Part shown: piece after piece, positions 54,351 to 64,000 of the stretch
How positions within the stretch are numbered: the stretch's first letter is position 1
Layout of the letters: each line of letters starts with the position of its first letter
Source of the DNA: Haliclystus octoradiatus
Taxonomy: Eukaryota > Cnidaria > Staurozoa > Stauromedusae > Haliclystidae
DNA length: 64,000 nucleotides
Direction: 5' to 3'
Assembly (NCBI GenBank): GCA_916610825.1
Contig: OU744448.1
Location: forward strand, 34,619,993-34,683,992
The notes under the pieces: generated by a model
Seen by the model: the letters and a program-made list of their open reading frames with translations, nothing else
Told to the model about the DNA's origin: nothing
The model's database searches: none
Position numbers and translations under genes: made by a program

Positions 54351-55476
54351 GAATTTGCACCGTTTCCGTTAACATAATGAGTCTCAATACCCTATGTGAA
54401 ACCGGAAGGTGACGGTCAAGAAGGACACCGAAATGAGTGAAATGTATTTGAATATACAAGTTATTAATGAAGGCCATATTTGTAGGACATGACTATGGAG
54501 GAGAGAGAATATGTATAGCCTCATGTGTACAATTTTAAAATGGAGGAAGTATCTCACATTTCAGAGCAGGTGTAAATTCATGAAGCCCTAAATTTCAAAT
54601 ATTATTGTATAAAACGACTTTGAAGTTTAATGCTTTGTACCATCAGAACAAAGGAAAAGTTTGAAAGTTTCAAAATGTTCTAGCCTGATACTGTAAAATA
54701 ACGAAAAGTCTATCGAATGAACAGTCCGCTTCAACATGATGAAGGAAAACTTTTAAACAACTCCTAACCATATAGGGGGGGGGTCCAGTGACATGCACAG
54801 AAAATGTTTTGAAAAATGAGGATGCCTCTTTAGCTGCTCTTCACTTTCTATATCTATTATTGAAAAACAACTGGTCAGAATGTAACTCTGCAACAATGAT
54901 TTTTGATAATTTTATACACGGTACAATTACTACAGTTTTATTATTCAAGAGGAAGCCATTACATCTAGTATGAATTCACGTTTAGCCTAATATCTTCCAG
55001 TGTTTACTACTGCACGTGAGAACAGAAGACGCCAAATGAAGGTTCTATTGTATAATGCGCATACTTTACAAAATAGGTCAAATTCAACATTAGTGCCAAT
55101 CTCCGTCCATTTTTTTGTTTTCTTTATCGATTGTGATTGTCTAAGAATACAGATAGTAAATTAAATTTAATTTCGATCATAATCATAAATTCTTAATTGC
55201 AGCAAAACTTATCCTATCCCTGTGGGTTTTCTAGTGGCAAGAACACATTTCCTCATCTTGTCGTTGTCATGCATCATACGACATGTGCAGCATTGTAATG
55301 TAACAATGATTAACAATGTAACGATGTAACATTTATAGCAGCTCAGCGAAAGCGAAAGAGCAGATCCTAATCCTTAATTACCTTTTTGTCTTTTATTTTT
55401 TCGTTCCGATTAGTAGCAAACATTTTCTAGTATCTATCTTTGTAATTTCCAAAGCTAGATACTTTCTCTTCGACAG

Positions 55477-55586
55477 AGATATCACTCACAAAGATTCATC
55501 CAACAGTACCTCATTTCATGGATGATTTTGATCGACGGTACGAAATGGTTGATATCAATGAGTTACCTGTTATTGATTATATGTAA
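55477..55586 (+). CDS. Candidate terminal exon of an unidentified gene
   Basis: A good acceptor (ACTTTCTCTTCGACAG) is followed by an open frame entered in phase 1 and ending TAA at 55584-55586. It contains HPTVPHFMDDFDRRYEMVDI and ELPVIDYM. The acidic, tyrosine-containing tail (YEMV, IDYM) would suit a cytoplasmic tail, but I recognise no family. Upstream exons were not found between here and the PAN/TSP1 gene, so this may be the end of a gene I could not model, or chance. Confidence 0.35.
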
Positions 55587-57903
55587 TATCTGCTCATCAT
55601 ATAAAGACCATCAACACTTCAATCCCTTTTATACATCATGACTTGTAGAGAAACGGATTGTATTATAAGTTGTGGCGTTGCAATCGTTGTTGAAATTCTC
55701 TACCGTTTATGTTGATACTCTTGACTATATGCTGATCGCTTAAAATAGTAAATATAGAGTCACGGGAATTACGACGAGTAAAAGCAGATCTCTATGTTCT
55801 ACATAAAATTGTATACGTTATTATTTATTATTGAAAAGTCTAAAAACTTTTTGAGGCTCTATTTCTTAATTTTTGCTTCAGAATCATCCCTATAGGTGGA
55901 ACTCTTTGCCATGACGCCTGATTCTACCAGTTTTATACTTTCAAAATAGGTCATTATCTCACCATTTGTGAATTTTTTTTCACCTCATGGTTACGTAAGT
56001 AGTCATAAGTCTATTTTATCACACGGGCAAAAACGTTTTTCATCATCTTTGTTCTTGTCCCCTAATGGAAATTGATCACTTTGCGCCACACAAATTAATA
56101 CATGGACACCTTGCCCTCAGCTTAAATTAATGTGCTTCAATTATCATTGATTGGCTGAGGTCTGAACAAAAGTGATCAATCAGAGCTAAGGTTTATACGT
56201 AAGGATGATCTACTAAACTGCCATAAATTAATCAAATTATTTTGATCATTTCCGTGAAAACTACATAACAGCTGCACCACAAAGCGGGAGATACATAAGC
56301 CTACATATGCAAGAAACATATGCCTACTCAAAGGCCTATTTTTGACATTTGTGAAGCTATCTTGATCATAGTTTTTGCAACTACATGATAAGGTAGCATA
56401 CACCAGCATAATCTAAAACACTTTGTAGCAAAAGAGATAATGTTGAACGATATAATGGCTCCAGAGCATGAAAGGTAGTTCAAAGACTAAATGGAGTAAG
56501 ACAGGAAGCACAGTTATCAATCTTAAATCAATTGGAGTGAAAATAGCGAGGATATGGTGTCGATAATCATATTAGCTAATAATATTTCTTTTAATATTCC
56601 CTCTAAAATTTCCAGCAACGTGCCAAATCATTCCATTTTGTTGCCAGAGTCCAAACAGGCAATTTGATTAGGACGATGTGCTTCATGCGTGATTGCATCA
56701 AGCAGCGATGGTCAAAATGCTCTTAGTCTGCGTGCGAACTCAAGGGTGAGCACCAGAAAACTTATTTGTATCCTTGAACTCCGGACGCAGGCCTACTCTG
56801 CACGAAAGGTGGGTTTGTTAGATTCATTAAACCTTGAAAGTTGATTCCCACTTGATGATTTGATACTAAAGTCAAACCTGTGTAGCGGCTACCTCTATAC
56901 AACTGCCAACTGTCCATGGTGGTTATCCTTGAAATGTCTATAAGTTAGTTTTCTCTGTTTAATCGACCTTGTATGTGAAGGCCACCTGCATATAAATTGT
57001 TAACTTATTTAATTCTTGTTGCTGGTTGTTGTATAAAGGATTCACTGTAGCTAAGTAAGTTTCTAGCTTTGTTTAGAAGTAATATACATTTTTCTAGCGT
57101 AGTTATCATAGTTCTTAATCCTAATTCTGAAAAACTAGAGCAACTTAAAAAAAATTACGTTTTTTTAGATAGATTGGAACAAAGCCATTTTCGTAATTCG
57201 GAGTTTCAGGTTTGAAGCGATCATCGGACGATTACTGAGGAATTTTTCTGACATGCCAGACCTCAATAGAAGGTGAAAAATGTTATTGATACTATTCAGG
57301 AATATTATAACGCTTTGTCAATCACTGCATGGTGTATGATACCGATATAGAGGTATCAGAATAATGTTGAAAAGTTAAGCAAAAACATTCTAAGGTGATG
57401 CTTCAACTTCAAGGTAGTATCGTTTAAAAAGATTATATAGATATTTGAAAAGAACTTACAAAGCTGTTAAATAATGACGAATATAATGATGTGAATATGT
57501 GATTTATTAACTTCTTCTTGATTTCTTGATATAACTATGATACTACTGTGATAATTACTAATAAATAATTGAGAAAATAGCTTAGATGGACATGTCATGT
57601 GATATGTAAATAAGTATTTTTAAGTCCATATGTGATTGGTAGATTGCAATTATAGAATAAATTATATAAACATTAGATAACCAAACCATTTTAATGACAC
57701 ATTTTATTTCTCGGGTGATAAACGTTGCACGCGGCGTTTGATTGGACGACTGTATGATTTTCATCTCGTGTAGGAGCTGTCACTGATAGGCCAAGATAAA
57801 AAAACAACTGAAAAGACTGGCTGGGTATCAAATATGTAAGTGTACATCATCAATATGATACGAGGGTAAAATACATTGAAAGTATCCATTAATTTGTGGT
57901 TTA
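55587..57903. other. Intergenic
   Basis: Contains a single copy of the dispersed repeat at 56880-57000 (inverse of the 12971 tandem core). No gene recognised. Confidence 0.3.
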
Positions 57904-59889
57904 TTAGTATCCAATAATTGTAAGTTCTGTAATTACCAAATTCTTGCCTGTTGCTATCAGTACAAAATAGCGCCCATGTGCTGGTTTTCCACAGTCGAGA
58001 GATTGAATTTCAGTTGAACTTGTAACATCTTGAACGCATCTATAAAGTAAATTAATTTCTAATAATCCATAAGTAATCTCACAAGGGTGTTAACTATTCC
58101 TATAAGATGACAGCTATATACGGGAACGTGCACATTTTTCGGACAATATTCCTGCCAAGAAAAATATCGTTTACAGGTAGGCAACTTCAGATTTTGGAAC
58201 ATTTTGAAATTTTGAATCTCTTTCTTTACTCATAAAGAATCCGGAAAAATTAATATTGTAATTGTATTAAGAACAGTCTTTATTATATGATATAATTTTC
58301 TATTGTGACATGCAAATGACACTATATAAAGCGTCACTTACATACAGCCTTAAAGTGTAAAACAGGTTACAATTATAGAATTCACATGTTCAAAAATCTG
58401 AAACAAATTTAAACTCAATAAAATTAAAACACTTGACTTTTGACTAAATATATATTTACAATTGCTGATATCATTACATTCTATATTCTATTTATATTCT
58501 ATTCAATTATAGATGGATTCTAGATATTAGATTTCTAGAATTCTAGATTTAGATCTAGAATCTATATGAATTTACTTATACTAGTTTTCGAATTGTATGC
58601 AATTAAATGCATGCTTATATTGAGATTGAGATGGGAATCGTTTGGCTTAACTGTTCAAAATAAATTTATGAAGAAATCTATGTAGCCTAGATAATGTGAT
58701 CGAAGCCTTAATTTAATTGAGAACATATCTATTTCATATTTTGCTGTTGAAAGAAGCAGAAAGTTTTGAAGTGAAAAGTAGAATGCACAGAACTCTATTT
58801 ACTAAATTAGGCACTATGTAGTTGATCTCTATGCACTTTGAAGTTGTAGCCATACCCCCTGAGAATATACAAGAAACATTACTAACCTGAGGTCATATAG
58901 TTATAAGGGTACAACATTTTTGGGAGGTTGTCTGAATTAAATTCCTATCAGAAAATATTTTAGAACATTGTAATCTAATTTCAATAATGCCGGTTTGTTT
59001 ACAAATTTGATAACGTGCTGTTCCAAATCTTTTTCCGATAATAATTTCTGGTTATTTAATTTCCAAATAAAGGTAAGATGATAACACATCTTATTTTTTC
59101 ACTTTCATAAATTTAAAAGTAGATTAGTACATTTATCAGTAAACTGAAAAATTCTGCATCAATTTAGGGCAAAAATATTCAAGATTCAAATTTTTAGAAA
59201 GTGACACAAAAAGAATTAATAGCATAATTATAGCAATTTTTGTTATTATGAAATATTTATATTTTTATGGTGTAGTTGAGAAATCAACCCCGTAATATGT
59301 AGTTGATTCGGGATTTGATTAAAATACAAATTGTAAACAATCGTATCAATGAACACTCTCCATTGGTTTATTTTAAAGCATTATTCGATAAGGAAAGAAA
59401 GTATTATTTCACGTATTACTTAGTTTGGCATCAGTCTATAGATCACCTCCTTGAGACGAAACTAGCATCCATGGATGAACTTATTGTTCAGAATGACAGA
59501 GTGTTTATGTTCAGGACCCACTAAATTACAGTCTAAATTCATGTCACAAATCACAATGATATTATGTATAATATTTCTGAAAGCATGATATTTACAGAGA
59601 AAATCAACTTACAATTGAATATGATCTTGTTCTGGCATAGGACTGGCTTGCATCTGGATTTTGTAATTAAAAATATGATATGCATCACTTCTGCCGTAAA
59701 TATCGACTTTCGTGATAAGGTGTGCTTTACCAAGGTCAATTTGAAACCAATGAGAACTGGACGGGGCAGAATGAAAGCAGCCATGATTATTACAATGTTG
59801 CCCTTTATTTCCATCAATTGCTTTTTTGCATTGAAATGCAGGACGAAAAACAGAGCTAGCTTCACAAACCTTACCAATTAATGGAATTT
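57904..59889 (-). CDS. F-type-lectin-like (fucolectin/FTP) domain, last two exons; 5' part not found
   Basis: Exon 59889-59613 follows ATATATCTTTTAG, is entered in phase 1 and leaves in phase 2 at TT|GTAAGT. Exon 58039-57904 follows CTTTATAG, supplies the last base of the split codon and ends at TAA 57904-57906. Together about 136 residues. Visible motifs: AIDGN, then HCNNHGCFHSA, then SHWFQIDLGKAHLITKVDIY-GRSDA, then after the junction LCVQDVTSST, LDC and GRYFVLI, ending VITELTIIGY. This order (AIDG, C, W-F-x-(I/V)-D-L-G, I-x-x-V-x-I-x-x-R-x-D, C...C, G-R-Y, E-(L/V)) is that of F-type lectins and related F5/8-like domains. The usual fucose-binding His and Arg pair cannot be confirmed by eye. 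Neither exon has a start codon in frame at its beginning. A signal-peptide exon should lie at higher coordinates or beyond the window. Confidence 0.65.
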
Positions 59890-60053
59890 CTAAAAGATAT
59901 ATAATAAATTACACACACGTCATAAGTCATCATCGTATTAAATATTATTAATAATCACTTGAAAAAAACTTGTATCATGATTGGTGGATTTGTACCACGT
60001 GTTTAGCAGTTATGTCAAGAGAACCCACGAAATTCCATGGCAACCCCTAAAAG

Positions 60054-60109
60054 CGTGCAGGTATAGGTCTATACCCGCACGTGTGCAGTTATAGACCTAT
60101 ACCTACACG
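60054..60109. repeat. Short hairpin, 20-bp arms
   Basis: CGTGCAGGTATAGGTCTATA (60054-60073) and TATAGACCTATACCTACACG (60090-60109) pair with one mismatch around a 16-nt loop. Confidence 0.6.
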
Positions 60110-60488
60110 GTTTTAGCCAAAAAACTAGAACATATGTTTTGAAAATGGCGATGAGCTGCGACAGATTGAATATTTTTTCATAAAATCAACTTAAATGTAT
60201 ACTCTGTAATTGAAACTTCAATTGAGAAATTAAAAAAAGTAACAGCTTGGGATTTGCTATAATTAGATGTAACTTTTACTATATATTTCTAATATTGCAA
60301 ACATGTTGAATTCTTAGCGTTATATTTTTAAATGATATTCGTAACAAATTTTATTAAAATTCTATTTAATGAAAAAGCAATGACCCAATAAATTAGGAAA
60401 CAAATCATTGTTGTAGTGAAACTGATGAGAGATAATTGATTTTCCAGACAAAGGTTATGTTACATGATTATTAAAATGATTACATTAT

Positions 60489-60623
60489 TCTTGTTCGTGG
60501 GTCATCGAAATTTAGAACAACTCGTTCTCTAACAACAAACTCGGTGGCCTCGTTTACGATATGGATTTCTCGTTTGTTGTTAGTGAACTCGTGGATCTAA
60601 ATTCCGATAACCCACTCACAAGA
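60489..60623. mobile_element. 135-bp palindromic MITE
   Basis: The left arm CTTGTTCGTGGGTCATCGAA continuing AATTTAGA...CTAACAACAAAC is an imperfect inverse of the right arm GTTTGTTGTTAG...TCTAAATTCCGATAACCCAC. About 50 bp per arm. Confidence 0.6.
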
Positions 60624-61074
60624 GTGATGTAATCCCTTATTATTGAATAGAAAGTGTAAGTGCATAGTGTAAGCGTATCTAATTCCTTCTATATGCGTGT
60701 ATTCTTTGATTAAATTTTAGATTTTTATTAATAAAGGCACATGTAGACCACATTCCGTTTAAGGAGGTTTGGAACAGTAGACAACCTTTTAAAAAGAAAT
60801 AACATCTGCACCTTCTGCATTTTTCAAAATAATGTTGCAAATTATAGAGAGCGGCTATATCATCTTTGCCAATAGCTTGCAGACTGCAACATTAAACCTT
60901 TTAAAATGATTGATAAGTCCTTTGTCATTCACGATGTATTAAATATAATAGAAAATAAAACTGATGTCCTGCATACCCAAAAGCCTCCATCGTTACAGTA
61001 GTGCTTCCGTTTCTATTAAGTTCTTAGCGACTAAATTAACATTCTGTTCAACTACGCTTGAATACTTTTATTTG

Positions 61075-61255
61075 CAAATAGGGCAATCTCGTTTTATATG
61101 ACCCACTTCATTACAGCTATAACATGACAGGACCTCTTTGATCGAGTTTCATTTCTAAGACGCTTTTTATCTTCGTCGTGCAGCCGTCCCACTACTGATT
61201 CAAGTCCAAGTCTATTTTCACTAGCTTCGAATGCTGTAACTAGCTGTCATAGCAT
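61075..61255 (-). pseudogene. Copia-like Gag fragment with CCHC zinc knuckle
   Basis: The minus strand encodes LVTAFEASENRLGLE, a R-L-x-x-E/D-D helix and, after a frameshift, CYSCNEVGHIKRDCP, a C-x2-C-x4-H-x4-C zinc knuckle. This matches the C-terminal half of Ty1/copia-type Gag. Frameshifted and truncated, so non-functional. Confidence 0.6.
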
Positions 61256-61439
61256 AGCATATCCCTCAGTTGCAAGAAACGAGGCTAGCCTCTTTTGTAT
61301 GTAAAATGACTTCATTACAACATGGCTACCTGCATGTCTTAGATATATATCATTCAATTATATCTGATTATATCTCCGCAATCTTGTGTCATCATTATGT
61401 TATTATCACAATATATTACACTAGCATATCATACGACTT

Positions 61440-61900
61440 CGGTAGAGTAGCTAATAAATGTACCATTTTAGAATGGCTGAAGAGCGTTCAACAAACTTGC
61501 TGGCGAATTAAACGTGTACTTGCTTCCATTACCAGGTCCCCATGGTTTAGATGTCCTTTCTGCCCGAAAGCAGCTTGCTATTACGCTGTATTGGCTAAAG
61601 GACCAAGGATCTATGCAAATACATTTGGAGTGGCTGTGTGTACTGTTTCTGTGATTGTTACAAAATTATGTAGGGTAATTTCGGAAAACTTGGGAAATTA
61701 CACAAGAGGAAATGCAACTCCTAGTTTCGAAAATGGAAAACAAATATGGTTTTCCTCAAGGATTTGGTTGTATTGATGAAACCCATATTGCCATCATGCA
61801 GCCAAATAAAAATGCCCATCATTACTTTTGCTACAAAATGAAATACTCCTTAAATGTTCAAAGTGTTTGTGATTGTAATGGTTTGCTTTAAAGGTGGAGG
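61440..61900 (+). pseudogene. Harbinger-type (DDE_4) transposase remnant
   Basis: The first part (to about 61740) reads as a helical region with TVSVIVTKLCRVISENLG. After a +1 shift it continues KYGFPQGFGCIDETHIAIMQ, then YFCYKMKYSLNVQSVCDCNG. The G-x-I-D-x-T-H-I block carries the first catalytic Asp of HARBI1-like transposases. The C-terminal catalytic part is absent and the frame is broken, so it is dead. Confidence 0.75.
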
Positions 61901-61949
61901 TACGTTGGTCAGGGAGTGATGATGGGTTTTTGCCAACTCTTACGTTAAC

Positions 61950-62605
61950 CTAAAATAAGGCAGGAAAAATAGCCAATGAACTATAAGGATTTACTTCCTG
62001 GCTACTATAAAGTGCCAGCAGGACTTTTGGGTGATCCTGCATATCCTTGTTAATTGTTTCCATAAAATCTTGTCTAGTAGTTTTAATTTTCTCCTTAATC
62101 CTCTCATATCCTTTTTTAATTGATTCTTTTTCTGCCTTTTTGATAATTGATTCTATCTCTTTTTAAATTCCCTGTATTCTTTAGGAAGCATCTCTTTCAC
62201 ACTACAACGTGGCTCTTGTAGCCTAACTGGACCAAAAGTGCCCGGGTATTCCCCTGCCATAAATCTTCTGATTGTCGTGTACTGTGCCTTCAAATCAGCT
62301 TCGAAATCAAGATTGCGTAGTGCATATGAATTCTGGTAGCTTTTCAGGTGAACTAGCAGAGATTGCAACATACCATCAGACCATCTCTACGCATTAGGAG
62401 CTTTCTTTTTAGGTACAGATGCACTGGCCTACTTTGTTTGTTCTGGGCCTACCTCTTTTTTCACCAGCAACAGATGGAATAACAACACTTTGACTTAAAA
62501 GATCACCACCAGAAACTTCAGATAATTGAGTACGGTCATCGGACCACACTCAGACTCACTGAAGTCAAGTAAACAAGAGGAATATGTGTTATTAGTAGTA
62601 TCCAT
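61950..62605 (-). pseudogene. Myb/SANT-like DNA-binding protein of the Harbinger element, decayed
   Basis: Minus strand, convergent with the transposase remnant. From an ATG at 62605 the protein runs through several frames: an acidic start, GEKRGRPRTNK (AT-hook-like), then RWSDGMLQSLLVHLKSYQNS and LDFEADLKAQYTTIRRFMAG with EYPGTFGP, the Myb/SANT-like signature, then a charged coiled-coil tail to TAG at 61950-61952. At least three frameshifts and one stop. Harbinger elements typically carry this second gene next to the transposase. Confidence 0.7.
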
Positions 62606-62914
62606 TTAGATATATTTAATACTGGAAAATGTAATGTTACTTCTAAAAACGGAGGAAAAAATAATTTTCAGAACTTCAAAATATGCTGGAAATGGCGCGA
62701 AAACTGAAGCCGCAATCTTTTATTTTTGTCTGGGTCACCCCATTTACCCTCCCTATTTCTGTTTACAAGTCAAAAAGTTGCAAAAAGTTGTCTCGAGTAG
62801 GTGAGTAACCCGGTCTGCCAAGGCGAGTAACTTTATCGGCTTTCATGGAGATGTCTCGTCAATGCCTAAAATACAACATGACTTCAAACATGCAACACAA
62901 ATGCGTAGATCCGT
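62606..62914. other. Spacer after the Harbinger remnant
   Basis: No feature recognised; terminal inverted repeats of the Harbinger element could not be found. Confidence 0.3.
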
Positions 62915-63280
62915 TGTGCCACGGTTTGTCACGTATTGATACTAGCACCCGCGTATTCTGCACATCAACGCCTTCTTCACAGTAACACACTCTTCAAAGA
63001 CGCTGAAATATATGAAGCGGCAAAGGGGTCAAAAATGCGTCGTTGCGCTGTGTCATATTTTGTCACGTATTGTTACTAACATCCGCTTATTCTGCACGGC
63101 AATTCATTATTCACAGCACATGTATTATTCTCAGGCGAGTAATCATGTTGTTCTGCACAGACGCGTGTAGTGCAACATGGCAATTCGTTCTGCTCGGCAA
63201 TCTGTTGTTACGTCACAACAGGTTGTGTAGTTCAGCATGGCAATTCGTTCTGCTCGGTGATCTGTTGCTACGTCACACCA
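62915..63280 (+). repeat. Local tandem duplications
   Basis: An approximately 85-bp unit (ATGCGT..., TTTGTCACGTATTG, TATTCTGCAC, TTCACAG) at about 62899 is repeated near 63033. A unit of about 57 bp (GCATGGCAATTCGTTCTGCT, CTGTTG(T/C)TACGTCACA) is repeated at about 63168 and 63225. The 80-codon frame across it is a by-product. Confidence 0.65.
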
Positions 63281-64000
63281 ACTAGTCGTTTATTCCCCAG
63301 CCCCCCGAACATTGTAGCCTCTCTTTCGTTATGAAACGAACTTGCTCCATCATGATTAGTGTCAGTTTTTCTCACTATATCGAAATATAAACTGTCAGTC
63401 GGATTATAATTACATTTTACAATTGAATTGCACATCATAGTTTGCTATATGTAATATTGCTTTTGGCTGGTGATTACTTTCTTGTTTGGCACACAATGTC
63501 GGTGAGTTTGAGGCCTGTTTACAATTACATATATAATATGAGGCCTTTGGCTTTCCCGTGAGCTTGAGGGACATAAAGATTTAAAAACATAGTACTACTG
63601 TTAGTGAGTTAGTTACTGTTACTGTTAGTAAATTTGCTCCACACTTCAAAGTATTACGTCACAAAGTGTGTTTCTCAGCAGCTTTTTACGTCACAAACTT
63701 TGTTTTTCTTAGCCGCTTGTCTTGTCGGTAACATTAAAATTGTATTCACGCCTATCTAGCAAACCAGCTCCAAAGTAACAAAGTGTTTAAAGTACAGAAA
63801 CTGTCGAAGCAGACTTTCAAAGCACGCGAGGAACACTAAGTTTATGGGATTATTTTGGATCTAATCGGGATAAAAATATTAGCAATAACAGCTTGCAATA
63901 CCGATCATCATCGCTGGAAAATTGATTCCAATTCTTTTCTTTTTAAATTTGATCTGGATAACCAAAATTAACGAAATACTTTTATCCCAATGATCAATTC
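63281..64000. other. Right edge, unassigned
   Basis: No gene supported. Several TTACGTCACA-type motifs (63652-63700) recall ATF/CRE sites and the upstream duplications. An ATG-TCG-GTGAGT at 63496 could be a two-codon first exon but cannot be tested here. Confidence 0.2.

Noticed and set aside
59303-59524. 73-codon plus-strand frame as a gene
   Set aside because: No domain, no splice context, and lies in the intron of the minus-strand lectin-like gene.
63496-63502. Two-codon first exon ATG-TCG followed by GTGAGT
   Set aside because: The signal is too short to support without downstream sequence.

Overview
This is a metazoan nuclear fragment: AT-rich, with GT-AG introns of about 0.1 to 3 kb and many short transposon relics. 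Gene content and the dense scatter of small MITE-like elements suggest an invertebrate deuterostome. I favour an ascidian tunicate but cannot prove it. Exon models below were built by hand from splice signals, reading phase and recalled family sequence patterns; no search was run.

Layout. 1-700: start of a BEL/Pao-like gag (minus) and LTR-like sequence. 871-4116: last two coding exons of GTP cyclohydrolase I (plus), whose 3 kb intron is filled by two terminal-inverted-repeat elements. 5663-8821: complete two-exon PAR-type bZIP factor (minus). 9.8-15.6 kb: LINE remnants, a tandem repeat and MITEs. 15683-15814: possible membrane exon (minus). 17992-18211: first exon of a DMAC1/DUF4536-like protein (minus), divergent from 18576-25520, a complete five-exon fucose-1-phosphate guanylyltransferase (plus) whose introns hold a hAT-type MITE, a 33-bp minisatellite and a hairpin. 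25960-27094: two-exon secreted protein with three copies of an F-x-W-S / W-x-N-x-F-x-C motif (minus), tail-to-tail with FPGT. 27375-27640: solo LTR-like copy. 28218-34156: complete seven-exon proteasome subunit alpha type-6 (plus). 34.2-48.1 kb: repeat-rich desert with a 700-bp inverted repeat pair 4.2 kb apart, SINE and LINE relics. 48123-52788: four-exon secreted PAN/TSP1 protein (plus) with one intron that is about 97 percent (ATT)n. 55477-55586: possible terminal exon. 57904-59889: last two exons of an F-type-lectin-like gene (minus). 61-62.6 kb: copia-like gag scrap and a decayed Harbinger transposase/Myb-SANT pair. 62.9-63.3 kb: tandem duplications.

The genes do not form a pathway. PSMA6, GCH1, FPGT and the DMAC1-like gene are housekeeping genes; the other three are secreted, lectin-like or adhesion-like proteins of the kind that diversify in invertebrates. 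The most unusual features are the intron built almost wholly of an ATT microsatellite, the triplicated-motif secreted protein, the PAN-TSP1 protein with an unrecognised C-terminal domain, and several TIR/MITE families whose target-site duplications can be read directly.
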